Below the pieces are notes generated by a model. The model searched no databases. It saw only the letters and a list, made by a program, of their open reading frames with translations, and was not told where the DNA came from. Made by a program: the position numbers and the translations under genes. 36,589 bases of DNA from Sphingobacteriales bacterium (GTDB lineage: Bacteria; Bacteroidota; Bacteroidia; UKL13-3): the NCBI GenBank assembly GCA_021298155.1, contig JAJTEN010000021.1, positions 1 through 36,589 of the forward strand. Direction: 5' to 3'. This document shows positions 9,092 to 18,210 of this stretch, piece by piece (the first letter of the stretch is position 1; each line of letters starts with the position of its first letter).

Positions 9092-9946
9092 TTATTTTTG
9101 TGCCGACTCAAACCCCATAAACTCTTCAAACAGTTTATTAAAAATTTGATCATTACTCATCATGATTAAATCGTTTGGCTCTTCACTTACTTCCTCCTCA
9201 AAATCTGCAGCATTGTATTTGTAGAGGCTCCAATTGCCTTCATGGTATTCTAATGCCGAGAGATTTTCAATCCAATCGCCAGAATTTAAATAATGAACAG
9301 ACCCCTTTTCGGTTTGAACCAATTTCATCTCAGGATGATGAATATGACCACACAATACATAATCATAGTTATTGGCTACTGCAATGTCTGCAGTAATGGT
9401 CTCAAAATCGTTAATAAATTTTACCGCTGTTTTAACGCTATTTTTTATGTTCTTAGATAAAGAAATCTTTTCTCTGCCCAATTTTGCCAATATCCAATTG
9501 CAACAGGCATTAATAAGTATTAATAAATCATATCCGTGGGAACCTAGTTTGGTTAACCATTTTGAATATTTCATGGTTACATCAAAAATATCGCCATGAA
9601 AAATCCACGTTTTTTGTCCGTTAAGATCTAATACCAGCTTATTACTTATCTGAAAAGACCCCATTTTAAATCCAGCAAATTTCCTCAACAACTCGTCGTG
9701 ATTACCTGTTATGTAATCTACTTTAACGCCTTGACTCACCCATTTGGTAATTTTCTGAATTACCTTCATATGCGATTTAGGCCAATAGCGCTTACTAAAT
9801 TGCCACATATCTATGATATCGCCATTTAATACAACCCGTTTGGGTTTGATGGAATTAAGATAATTTAGTAGGGCTTTACTCTGGCAACCATAGGTGCCTA
9901 AATGCACATCTGAGATAACCAATAAATCTATCTTACGTTTTTGCAA
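9092..9946 (-). CDS. Calcineurin-like metallophosphatase, LpxH-like (UDP-2,3-diacylglucosamine diphosphatase family)
   Basis: 284 residues from a TTG at 9946; no in-frame ATG lies between it and the first motif. It shows the complete metallophosphoesterase set: DVH (Asp13, His15), GD (Asp43 in NGDIIDMWQF), GNHD (81-84), His117 in FHGD, and GHIH (200-203). The ISDVHLGT and NGDIIDMWQF segments are typical of the UDP-2,3-diacylglucosamine hydrolase-type phosphatases common in Bacteroidota. LpxH takes UDP-diacylglucosamine to lipid X in lipid A synthesis; whether this paralogue does so is inferred. A C-terminal acidic tail (about 245-284) is extra. It probably follows the MBL and SRPBCC genes in one transcript across a 102-base gap. 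Confidence 0.8.
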   Translation of the reverse strand: MQKRKIDLLVISDVHLGTYGCQSKALLNYLNSIKPKRVVLNGDIIDMWQFSKRYWPKSHMKVIQKITKWVSQGVKVDYITGNHDELLRKFAGFKMGSFQISNKLVLDLNGQKTWIFHGDIFDVTMKYSKWLTKLGSHGYDLLILINACCNWILAKLGREKISLSKNIKNSVKTAVKFINDFETITADIAVANNYDYVLCGHIHHPEMKLVQTEKGSVHYLNSGDWIENLSALEYHEGNWSLYKYNAADFEEEVSEEPNDLIMMSNDQIFNKLFEEFMGFESAQK

Positions 9947-10048
9947 GGCTTTACCATTTATTATTACAAAAATGGAAAGCAGAGAATAGCTAAATGTTAA
10001 CTTGTGGTTATCGAATTGTAAAGAATACTCACTTTAAAGCTGTATTTT

Positions 10049-11074
10049 TTACTCAATAAATGGAAAAACTACTTCTGTTATCCATTTATTGCTGTCTGGT
10101 TCCATAGCAGGATTGACCAAATAAAACTCCATAGGTGCACCACTTGGTTTTAAATTCTGAGAAGCCAATAACTCAAATCCCTTTTGATACAAACTACTAA
10201 TGCCGCTATATCCACCCGTATATTTTACTAGCATCCATTTCCCGGCTGGCAATTGTTTGCTCACAACAGGAGCCGTGGTGCTTATAGGCGATTGAACCCC
10301 CAAAGCTACCATCATATCAAACACATTATTTCTTGCAAAATAATTGATTGTAAAGGGTGCGCCTTTGGGCACTTGATTTGCATTTTTTACTATATTTTCG
10401 AGTGTGCTATAATGCGCATTCATTTGTTGACTTAGCACTTCACCTGGAATTTTTTCGCGTATACCAATATAGTCTAAACCAGGGAAATCTCTTATTTCAG
10501 CTTCATAATCTCCAATGTGGTAATGGGGTAATTTAGCCATTATGCCCTGTAAAAGTGCCAAGCCTTCCTCAAAATCTTTCCCCAACCACTGATCCATAAA
10601 CAGGTTAAAATATTTAGAAATGGGAATAAAATAAAAAGGCATGCCTTCACCGTTAGATTCCATGATCCAAGTTACTTTTGTTCCGGCATCGGTTTCAGCT
10701 AATTTAAAATAAGAATAAGAAATACCCATTCCTTCAAATGTCATTTTGGTTTTAATAAAGGTATCAGCATACGATTCGAGTATTTTCATCTCCCCAATTC
10801 CAACCTGCGGATGCTTACTTCTCCAAGCAAAACTTGAACCTGGACCTTCCGCTAACCCACTGTAGGTATATTGCGTGGTGCTATCCTTTTTATGCCATGA
10901 ACTCCATTCAACCCATTTCCTAAAATTATTTAAGTAGGGGAAAATCTGATGCGGATGCGCTGTTATTACCATACTTCTCTCTACATGCACTTTTGAGGGC
11001 ATGAAAAAGGATACAATAACCAACAAAATAAGTAAGCCTAAGAAACTTAATAGTGTAATTTTTATCGCTTTCAT
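10049..11074 (-). CDS. Membrane-anchored SRPBCC plus GyrI-like ligand-binding protein
   Basis: 341 residues. Residues 6-25 are a single hydrophobic anchor (IKITLLSFLGLLILLVIVSF). Residues about 30-180 look like a SRPBCC/polyketide-cyclase fold: VHVERSMVITAHPHQIFPYL, WVEWSSWHKKD, and the late G.TKVTW motif. Residues about 185-341 look like a GyrI-like/AraC effector-binding domain (LDYIGIREKIPGE, PAGKWMLVKYTGGYSG, and a C-terminal PAMEPDSNKWITEVVFPF). Such SRPBCC-GyrI fusions are frequent in Bacteroidota; they probably bind a small hydrophobic ligand, but no reaction is established. It starts 5 bases after the MBL-fold gene stops. An 11-bp inverted repeat (10054-10064 with 10081-10091) lies in its last codons. 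Confidence 0.75.
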   Translation of the reverse strand: MKAIKITLLSFLGLLILLVIVSFFMPSKVHVERSMVITAHPHQIFPYLNNFRKWVEWSSWHKKDSTTQYTYSGLAEGPGSSFAWRSKHPQVGIGEMKILESYADTFIKTKMTFEGMGISYSYFKLAETDAGTKVTWIMESNGEGMPFYFIPISKYFNLFMDQWLGKDFEEGLALLQGIMAKLPHYHIGDYEAEIRDFPGLDYIGIREKIPGEVLSQQMNAHYSTLENIVKNANQVPKGAPFTINYFARNNVFDMMVALGVQSPISTTAPVVSKQLPAGKWMLVKYTGGYSGISSLYQKGFELLASQNLKPSGAPMEFYLVNPAMEPDSNKWITEVVFPFIE

Positions 11075-11079
11075 ACGTA

Positions 11080-11724
11080 TTATTCTGGTTTAACAAATGG
11101 GTTATTCTTTCTCTCGCTTGCTACTTGGGTTATCGGACCATGTCCAGAAAAAATTTGTGTAGCCTCAGGTAATTCATAGATTACCTCTCGAATGGATTTG
11201 GCAAGTATTTCAAAGTTACCACCGGGCAAATCGGTTCTGCCAATGCTATTCTGAAAAATAACATCGCCTGAAAATAAAAATTGACTTTCGGGATTATAAA
11301 AACTCAATGAAGCAATAGAGTGCCCGGGCGTACTCAATACCTCAAATCGGCTTGAACCAAAGGTAATTGGTATCCCCGCTTGTAAATAAACCAATTGTTG
11401 GGGTGGCGTAAAATTGGGCAATCCAAACATAGCGGCCCACCTATTGGCATCATTGTAGGTATATAGCTCACCCTCATGTAAATGAAGCGGCAATTGATAG
11501 TAATCTGCCACAAAACTATTCCCTAAAATATGGTCAATGTGACAATGGGTATTGAGCAATAAACTTGGTTTTAAACCCTGATTTTTAATAAAATCTTTTA
11601 ACTCCTTTTGCTCGGATGAATGGCCACATCCTGGGTCTATAATCGCACATTCCAAAGTTTCATCCCAAACCACATAGGTATTTTCCTGAAACTCATTAAA
11701 CACAAAAGTTTTCACCTGTAACAT
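11080..11724 (-). CDS. MBL-fold hydrolase, YcbL/glyoxalase II-like
   Basis: 214 residues from the ATG at 11724 (MLQVKTFVFNEFQENTYVVW), which fits the family's usual N-terminus; an ATG 33 bases upstream (11757) is less likely. The metallo-beta-lactamase zinc ligands are all present: HCHIDH (60-65), His135 (TPGHS), Asp154 (SGDVIF) and His195 (SGHGP). The IGRTDLPGG block (161-169) is characteristic of the YcbL/GloB-like branch. These cytoplasmic enzymes hydrolyse thioesters such as S-lactoylglutathione, or have unassigned esterase roles; the substrate here cannot be read from sequence. It is the first gene of the minus-strand unit with the SRPBCC and LpxH-like genes. Confidence 0.87.
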   Translation of the reverse strand: MLQVKTFVFNEFQENTYVVWDETLECAIIDPGCGHSSEQKELKDFIKNQGLKPSLLLNTHCHIDHILGNSFVADYYQLPLHLHEGELYTYNDANRWAAMFGLPNFTPPQQLVYLQAGIPITFGSSRFEVLSTPGHSIASLSFYNPESQFLFSGDVIFQNSIGRTDLPGGNFEILAKSIREVIYELPEATQIFSGHGPITQVASERKNNPFVKPE

Positions 11725-11848
11725 GCTGCAAATTTGCTCAAAGTTTGGGGCAATCAAAACTTTTTATTGGTTTGACCCAAAATTTACCAAAATTAATTTC
11801 GCCATATCGCCTTTTTGATGCATATTTGATTGCCTAAAATTTATACCA

Positions 11849-14800
11849 TTGCGTCGTTTCCTTTTATCCATCATTTTATGTCTATTTGGGTTCAGCCAAA
11901 ATACCTTGTTTGCGCAGGGTATAAATACCCCTTTTGGGCAAAATAGGGTTCAATATGGCAGATTTGAATGGAGCTTTTTACGCAGCGAAAACTATGATGC
12001 GTTTTTTTATAGCGGAGGAAGAGAGCTCGCAAATTTTTGTATCAAATATGCAGAAAACAATATAAGCGACTTAGAAAAGGTGCTAGACCACAGACTAGGG
12101 GGTAGAATTGAGATTATTTGTTACAATACCTTAAGCGATTACAAACAAGGTAATTTTGGATTAGAGGATATTAATTTAAATACTGGCGGCTATACACAAG
12201 TAGTAAATAACCGCGTTTTGGTATATTTTAATGGCGATCACGCAGACTTAGAAAGGCAATTGAAAGAGGGGCTTTCCTTGGTTTTGTTAAATGAACTACT
12301 CTATGGTGGAAATTTACAAGAACGCATTCAGAATGCTGCATTTTTAAATCTTCCTCAATGGTATTTGCAGGGATTAACTGCCTACTTAGCGAAAAACTGG
12401 GATGTTACCTTGGATAATAAAATGAAAGATGTGCTGCAATCTAAAAAAACATTTAGGTTTAATAGGTTAAGTCAGACCGACCCTGTTTTTGCTGGACACT
12501 CATTTTGGAAATTTTTAGTAGATAAATATGAAGTTGAAGTTATCGCTAATTTAATTTACATCACTAAACTAACCCGAAATTATGAAAGTGCCGTCTCTTA
12601 TGTAACCAATTTAGAGTTTCCCGAAATTATTTCAGATTACACCAATTATTTCCAAAATGCATATGCCAAAGAAGTTAGTTTATTGGCTGATTTTCCAACA
12701 GGTGAACATAAAATAAAAAAACGCTTGGCCCCATTTATTCAAGACCAAATGAAGGTGAGTCCGAAAGGAAATTATTTAGCCTTTACCTCAAACAAATATG
12801 GCAAATACAGAATCTGGTTGATGGATCTAAAAACCGGTAAATCAAAACGTATTTTTAAAGGTGGATTAAAATACAATCAACTTATAATAGACCAATCCTT
12901 TCCTATTTTATCTTGGCAAGCAGGAGGCGATAAACTGTCCTATGTTTTTGAGAAAAAAGGACAAGTATATTTGCGGATAGTAGATTTGGTAAATAAAAAA
13001 GAAGAAACAATTCGCTTTTTAAAGTTTGATAAAATTACAGGAATAGACTTCAGTGATAATGGGAGAAGCATAGTATTGTCTGCTATTCGAAAAGGACAAA
13101 GTGATCTATACATCTATGACATTCCTACGCGCAGAGAAAAACAAATAACCTCAGATTTTTATGATGATTTACATCCCAGATTTGTTGATTTCTCAGGAAA
13201 AATTTTATTTAGTTCGAATAGAATTAGTGATTCCCTGGGCGTTGGCATTCAAAGTAAGCTTGCACCTGATAATAACTTCGACATTTTTCAATACGATCTT
13301 GAAACCAATAGTCAGCGCTTAAAACGACTTACTCATACCCCAAATATTCATGAAACCCATCCTATAGATTATAATCAAAAGTACTATGCCTATTTAAGCG
13401 AATACAATGGTGTAAGAAATAGATATGCTGTTCGCTCAGAAGAAGTTTATGATTATACAGAAATTCAAATAAAATATAAAGATAGTTTTGCGCTAGAAAC
13501 AGACATACTGCAATATACAGATCAACCCAGTTGGAGTGGCACTAATTTTACCTATAAAGACAAAAAAATTATAGTAGATGAAAGAGTTGAAAGAATAGAT
13601 ACCTTCATCTATACCAAAGATATCATATACACCTATCCGCTTACTAATTATAAAAAAAGTATTATCGCTCACGATGTTTCGGTTCAGGCCAAAATGGTTT
13701 ATGATTTGGTTTTAGACAAGGGAAAATATGCCATCAAATTCCAGCCCATTACCAAACAAGTTGAAGCCGCTTCGTTCGATGTAGAAAGCTATCCTAATTT
13801 ATATCGACTAAAAACGGGATACGCAAACCATCCATTTGAGTCGGGACCAAAAGAATATAGAACCAAAGGTTTTCAAACAGATACCAATTTAACGCCAGTA
13901 GTGTTAAAAATTCCGGTAGATACCAATGCCTATTTCTTTATAACAGATTATACCCCATTAGATTTTAAACGCCCCCAATTTATAACACTTACCAAAACCC
14001 CAGAGGCGCTATTAAAACAAAAAAACATAAAGATAAATGCACCACGTTTTTACGACATAACCTTTTTTACAGATAAAGTAGTAACACAATTAGACAATAG
14101 TATTTTAAATACCTATTACCAACCAATTACCGCAGCATCACAAACGATGTTTAACCCTGGGTTAAATGGTATGTTTAAGTTGGGCATGATCGACTTATTT
14201 GAAGACTATCGAGTAACTGGAGGTGTTCGTATGGCCTTTGATTTAAGTGGATTTGACTATTTTGGTAGTTTAGAATTACTAAAAAAACGCCTAGATCATA
14301 AATTTGTATTTTACAGACAAGTGAGAGGTGGAGGGAGCATAGAACAAGAAGCATTAAGGAACTTATCTCACGAGTTTAGGTATATTTTAAAAATACCATT
14401 CAACCCAGTGCATAGTATCAGATTGGCCACATTTTACAGGCAAGATAAAGATGTAACAAGAGCTACAGATGCCAGAACACTGGAAACGCCAGATAGAATT
14501 ACCAATTGGGTGGGTGGAAAATTAGAATACGTGGCAGATAATACTGTACCTAAAGGGTTAAACCTATGGCACGGAACAAGGTTTAAAGTTTTTTATGAGC
14601 ATTATAGCCAAGTAAATAATTGGAGCACCCAATTAAACACAGTAGGCTTTGATTTAAGACATTACCAGCAAGTGCACCGCCAGATTATTTGGGCTACCCG
14701 AATCACGGCAAATACCTCTTTTGGTCCAGCCAAAGTAGTGTATTATTTAGGAGGCGTAGAAAATTGGATACCCGCCAGATTCAATACTGAAATTGCAACT

Positions 14801-15238
14801 GCCAGAGACAGAAATTATACCTTTCAAGCGCTCGCCTGTAACTTAAGAGGATTTGAACAAAACATCAGAAATGGAAATTCTTTTGCATTAGCAAATACTG
14901 AATTGCGGATACCCGTTTTTCAATATGCACTGAACAAAACATTACGAAGCGAATTTCTGAACAACTTTCAATTGGTACCATTTTTTGATATTGGAACGGC
15001 TTGGGTTGGGGATAATCCATACAGCGATGAAAACACCTTTAACCAAAAAACTTACAAGAATGGACCAATAAATGCTTATGTGATTAATGTGCGCGACCCT
15101 ATTGTGGCAGGTTTTGGAGGTGGATTAAGATCAAAAATATTTGGGTACTTTGTGCGTTTCGATACTGCCTGGGGCATCCAAGATTCTGAGGTGGCGAGTA
15201 AACCCATGTATTATCTTTCATTGAGTTTAGATTTTTAA
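11849..15238 (+). CDS. Outer-membrane protein: inactive peptidase-MA-like domain, TolB-like propeller and C-terminal beta-barrel
   Basis: 1129 residues from a TTG at 11849. It is the only start compatible with the signal peptide (RRFLLSIILCLFGF...LFAQG), and an in-frame stop sits at 11816. Residues about 30-280 resemble the gluzincin peptidase-MA-like domain (LPQWYLQGLTAYLAK at 168-182), but the HExxH position reads LSLVLLNEL and the usual Glu of the WxxEG motif is Gln174. Residues about 285-560 hold WD40/TolB-like blades (KVSPKGNYLAFTSNKYGKYR, LFSSNR). Residues about 790-1129 look like an Omp85/D15-type barrel, with GGVENW, GFGGGLRSK, RFDTAWG and a terminal aromatic residue (SLSLDF). It is probably anchored in the outer membrane with periplasmic domains. 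It ends 5 bases from the convergent recQ stop. Confidence 0.75.
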   Translation: MRRFLLSIILCLFGFSQNTLFAQGINTPFGQNRVQYGRFEWSFLRSENYDAFFYSGGRELANFCIKYAENNISDLEKVLDHRLGGRIEIICYNTLSDYKQGNFGLEDINLNTGGYTQVVNNRVLVYFNGDHADLERQLKEGLSLVLLNELLYGGNLQERIQNAAFLNLPQWYLQGLTAYLAKNWDVTLDNKMKDVLQSKKTFRFNRLSQTDPVFAGHSFWKFLVDKYEVEVIANLIYITKLTRNYESAVSYVTNLEFPEIISDYTNYFQNAYAKEVSLLADFPTGEHKIKKRLAPFIQDQMKVSPKGNYLAFTSNKYGKYRIWLMDLKTGKSKRIFKGGLKYNQLIIDQSFPILSWQAGGDKLSYVFEKKGQVYLRIVDLVNKKEETIRFLKFDKITGIDFSDNGRSIVLSAIRKGQSDLYIYDIPTRREKQITSDFYDDLHPRFVDFSGKILFSSNRISDSLGVGIQSKLAPDNNFDIFQYDLETNSQRLKRLTHTPNIHETHPIDYNQKYYAYLSEYNGVRNRYAVRSEEVYDYTEIQIKYKDSFALETDILQYTDQPSWSGTNFTYKDKKIIVDERVERIDTFIYTKDIIYTYPLTNYKKSIIAHDVSVQAKMVYDLVLDKGKYAIKFQPITKQVEAASFDVESYPNLYRLKTGYANHPFESGPKEYRTKGFQTDTNLTPVVLKIPVDTNAYFFITDYTPLDFKRPQFITLTKTPEALLKQKNIKINAPRFYDITFFTDKVVTQLDNSILNTYYQPITAASQTMFNPGLNGMFKLGMIDLFEDYRVTGGVRMAFDLSGFDYFGSLELLKKRLDHKFVFYRQVRGGGSIEQEALRNLSHEFRYILKIPFNPVHSIRLATFYRQDKDVTRATDARTLETPDRITNWVGGKLEYVADNTVPKGLNLWHGTRFKVFYEHYSQVNNWSTQLNTVGFDLRHYQQVHRQIIWATRITANTSFGPAKVVYYLGGVENWIPARFNTEIATARDRNYTFQALACNLRGFEQNIRNGNSFALANTELRIPVFQYALNKTLRSEFLNNFQLVPFFDIGTAWVGDNPYSDENTFNQKTYKNGPINAYVINVRDPIVAGFGGGLRSKIFGYFVRFDTAWGIQDSEVASKPMYYLSLSLDF

Positions 15239-15243
15239 CTAGC

Positions 15244-17388
15244 CTAGTTAACACCTGCCTCTTTCTCTTCCCGTTCTAAGTAAGCTAAACATAAACGAAT
15301 AATGGGATAGGGAACCGCCTCTTGTAAATGTAAAAACAAGGCAGTTAATTGTTGCGTTTTACCCGTTTCAATTCTTGCATTCCTTACCAATGCTAGATCA
15401 GATTCTGTAAAGTATTGATCAATGTTTGGTAGTGCTTTGGTCTGATATAAATGAGCAATATGAGAATAAATGGTACCCACATGAAGTTGCCTAGTAATAG
15501 CAATATCTTCCACTGAAAATCCTTGTTTCAACAATGCCAAAGTTTCTATATAGCTGCTTGCTTTAGGTGTTTTAACTCCATGAGATTTTTGCCAACTTTT
15601 TAGCTCCTTTAAAATCACATTTCCATATTTCTTCACTTTATATTCACCCATACCATTTACCTCCATAAATTGAGCTAAACTCTGCGGTTTCTTAGATACA
15701 ATTTCTTTAAGTGTTGCATCACTAAAAATAACATAGGCTGGAACATTCTCTTTTTCAGCCAACACCCTCCGGCTCGCGCGTAAATGCTCAAACAATAATT
15801 CTTCTTGATCTTGCTCGGGATAGCTCACAGTAGCTCTTTGTGGCTTAGGTATAAAGGCAGCCTTTTCTTCTGGTTGAACCAAATCTATTTTACGATTTTT
15901 GAATAATACCTCTTGTCCAAATGGGGTAATTTTAAGTGTATAGTTTTCATCATAAGCCATTTCTACTAAACCAATATTTAGCATTTGCATGATTAACTGT
16001 TGCCAATCTGAAAAGCTTTTATCTCTTCCAATTCCAAAGGTTTTGATCCGATCATAATTGTTTTCAATAATCTCTCTTCGGTTCGAGCCACGTAAAATAT
16101 CTATTAGTACATTAACCCCAACATTTTGATTGGTTCGAGCCAACGCAGACAAGGCTTTTTGAGCCAGCAAGGTTCCATCAAATGATTGCCTAGGCTCCTT
16201 GCACACATCACAATTTTGACAGGCCTGAAGTAGGGTTTCACCAAAATAGGCCAATAAAATCTTACGCCTGCAAATAGGCGTTTCAGCATATTGTTGCATG
16301 CGGCTAAGCTTCTCTAAATTGAGCTCTTTTTGTCCACTTTCTTCAATAAAATTTCGAAGCATAATTACATCACCCAAACTATAATACAAAAGTGTATCAG
16401 AGGGCAAACCATCTCTACCAGCCCTGCCAATTTCTTGATAATAACCCTCCATATTTTTGGGCAAACTATTATGGATTACAAATCTTACATTGCTTTTATC
16501 TATTCCCATTCCAAACGCAATAGTGGCGCAAATAACTTTGGTTCTGTCATGAATAAAATCGTCTTGTACCTTCGCCCTTTCTGTTGCACTCATGCCTGCA
16601 TGGTAAAAGTTTGCAGAAATACCATACTCGCTCAAATCTGCCGACATGTCTTCTGTTGCTTTTCTGCTTAAGCAATAGATTATTCCACTTTCATTGGCAC
16701 GCGCATGAATAAAGGAGGCAATCTCCTCCATTTTCTTTTTCTTTTTTACACCAAATCTTACCTGTAAACTTAGGTTAGGTCTATCAAAACTGGCTATAAA
16801 TACTGCATTGTCCTTTAATGCCAATTGTTGAACAATATCTTTTCGGGTAATTTTGTCTGCGGTAGCGGTAAGGGCTATAATAGGCACCTGTGGCCACATC
16901 ATTTTAAGTTGCTTTAATTTGGTATATTCAGGTCTAAAATCGTGGCCCCAAGCGCTAATACAATGCGCCTCATCAATAGCAATTAAAGAAATTTGAATTT
17001 GAGTACTGAAATAAGGCAACAATGCCAGTAACTTTTCAGGAGAAATATATAGAAGTTTAATTTTACCTGATTGTAATTCATCTAATAAGATATTTTGATC
17101 GGCATCATCCATGCTACTATTTAAAAAATCAGCAGCTATCCCATTTGCCTTAAGCGCATCTACTTGATCTTTCATTAAAGCAATTAATGGGGAAACTACT
17201 AAAGTTAGGTGGGGCAGCATTAAAGCTGGCACCTGAAAGCAAAGCGATTTACCTCCACCTGTTGGCATAAGCACCAAGGTATCTTTTTGCTGAAGAACTC
17301 CTGTAATTATTTCTTCTTGAAGTGGACGAAAGTTTTCATAACCGAAGTACTTTTTTAAAACGTAATGTGGGTTAAAAGTTGTTTGCAT
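15244..17388 (-). CDS. recQ: ATP-dependent DNA helicase RecQ
   Basis: 714 residues. A 3'-5' superfamily 2 helicase for recombination and fork repair. The Q-motif region is FGYENFRPLQEEII (15-28), Walker A MPTGGGKS (41-48) and the DEAH box Asp139-His142, with the RecQ aromatic-rich loop AHCISAWGHDFRPEY after it. Motif VI is QEIGRAGRDG. The RecQ-C zinc-binding region follows (ICRRKILLAYFGE...CQNCDVC), then a winged helix (about 400-490), an HRDC domain (about 530-605) and an extra C-terminal helix-turn-helix region typical of Bacteroidota RecQ. Length is above E. coli RecQ (609) because of that tail. It is divergent from the alkyltransferase-like gene. Confidence 0.96.
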   Translation of the reverse strand: MQTTFNPHYVLKKYFGYENFRPLQEEIITGVLQQKDTLVLMPTGGGKSLCFQVPALMLPHLTLVVSPLIALMKDQVDALKANGIAADFLNSSMDDADQNILLDELQSGKIKLLYISPEKLLALLPYFSTQIQISLIAIDEAHCISAWGHDFRPEYTKLKQLKMMWPQVPIIALTATADKITRKDIVQQLALKDNAVFIASFDRPNLSLQVRFGVKKKKKMEEIASFIHARANESGIIYCLSRKATEDMSADLSEYGISANFYHAGMSATERAKVQDDFIHDRTKVICATIAFGMGIDKSNVRFVIHNSLPKNMEGYYQEIGRAGRDGLPSDTLLYYSLGDVIMLRNFIEESGQKELNLEKLSRMQQYAETPICRRKILLAYFGETLLQACQNCDVCKEPRQSFDGTLLAQKALSALARTNQNVGVNVLIDILRGSNRREIIENNYDRIKTFGIGRDKSFSDWQQLIMQMLNIGLVEMAYDENYTLKITPFGQEVLFKNRKIDLVQPEEKAAFIPKPQRATVSYPEQDQEELLFEHLRASRRVLAEKENVPAYVIFSDATLKEIVSKKPQSLAQFMEVNGMGEYKVKKYGNVILKELKSWQKSHGVKTPKASSYIETLALLKQGFSVEDIAITRQLHVGTIYSHIAHLYQTKALPNIDQYFTESDLALVRNARIETGKTQQLTALFLHLQEAVPYPIIRLCLAYLEREEKEAGVN

Positions 17389-17392
17389 TTGT

Positions 17393-17400
17393 CAAACATA
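17393..17400 (-). promoter_or_regulatory. Candidate -7 box for recQ, possibly giving a leaderless mRNA
   Basis: TATGTTTG is an exact TAnnTTTG match only 4 bases before the recQ ATG, so transcription would begin at or next to the start codon. The -33 region 19 bases upstream reads ATTA rather than TTTG, which lowers confidence. Confidence 0.4.
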
Positions 17401-17449
17401 ATACTTGATTTGTATTTCATAATATCTATACCAATCAATAGGGTGTAAT

Positions 17450-17785
17450 ATGCCTGACAAAGATTTTTTTCAAGATGTGTATGAAGTGGTGAGATTAATC
17501 CCTTTTGGAAAGGTAACTTCATATGGAGCTATAGCTCGCTATTTAGGTGCTGCGCGCAGCTCTCGGCTGGTTGGGTATGCCATGAATGCGAGTCATACAC
17601 AAAGCAAATATGTTCCCGCGCATCGCGTAGTAAATAGAAATGGATTATTAACGGGAAAACACCATTTTGCAAACGAAAACAGCATGCAAGAATTGCTGGA
17701 AATGGAAGGATTAACAATTGAAAATGAACAAATTAAAGATTTTAAAAAATACTTTTGGGATCCAAACGAAGCCTTAAATTTATAA
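17450..17785 (+). CDS. Alkyltransferase-like protein (ATL), MGMT family without the acceptor cysteine
   Basis: 111 residues, the size of a bare MGMT DNA-binding domain. IPFGKVTSYGAIARYLG (17-33) and a recognition helix with SSRLVGYAMN (37-46) are conserved. The PCHR active-site motif reads PAHR (56-59), so the alkyl-accepting Cys is Ala57. ATL proteins of this kind bind O6-alkylguanine without repairing it and hand the lesion to nucleotide excision repair; Thermus TTHA1564, as I recall, also has Ala at this position. No other Cys is present near the site. It is first in the plus-strand run, 16 bases before the CMD gene, and divergent from recQ. Confidence 0.88.
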   Translation: MPDKDFFQDVYEVVRLIPFGKVTSYGAIARYLGAARSSRLVGYAMNASHTQSKYVPAHRVVNRNGLLTGKHHFANENSMQELLEMEGLTIENEQIKDFKKYFWDPNEALNL

Positions 17786-17801
17786 AAATTAAAAAATAAA
17801 T

Positions 17802-18161
17802 ATGGAAAACAGGAATGAAGTGGTGGCATTTAATGAATACCGCGAAAAAATGAATGAAAAAATACTTGCTGCAGACAATATTGTATTAAAACGATTATTC
17901 AATTTAGACACTAATACCTATCAAGACGGCGCCTTATCATCTGTTACCAAAGAAATGTTAGGGTTGGTTGCAAGTATGGTTTTACGCTGCGATGATTGCG
18001 TTAAATATCATCTAGGAAAATGCCATGAATTAGGCGTAAATACGGAACAGATGTTTGAGATTTTTGCAGTTGCCAATATTGTAGGTGGAACAATTGTCAT
18101 TCCGCATACAAGGAGAGCGGTGGGTTATTGGGAGGAACTTCAAGAAAATGACAAAAAATAA
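17802..18161 (+). CDS. Carboxymuconolactone decarboxylase/AhpD-like protein
   Basis: 119 residues. A small all-helical CMD-family protein with the redox motif CDDC (Cys63, Cys66) followed by His70 (CDDCVKYHL), which is the AhpD-like peroxidase centre rather than the decarboxylase site. The segment SSVTKEMLGLVASMVLRC (46-63) is the usual lead-in helix. It may act as a thiol peroxidase or disulphide reductase in the cytoplasm; the partner is unknown. No signal peptide is visible. It follows the ATL gene by 16 bases, is probably cotranscribed with it, and precedes the hybrid kinase by 49 bases. The pairing with an alkylation-lesion sensor hints at a stress role, which is inference only. Confidence 0.85.
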   Translation: MENRNEVVAFNEYREKMNEKILAADNIVLKRLFNLDTNTYQDGALSSVTKEMLGLVASMVLRCDDCVKYHLGKCHELGVNTEQMFEIFAVANIVGGTIVIPHTRRAVGYWEELQENDKK

Positions 18162-18210
18162 ATTAGTAAAAGCCCCGTCAACACTGTAATTTGCTTGCTC
18201 ATTCAGTTGC

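Noticed and set aside
16330-16671. 113-codon plus-strand frame within recQ
   Set aside because: Antisense to the helicase core, whose motifs are intact; treated as a shadow frame.
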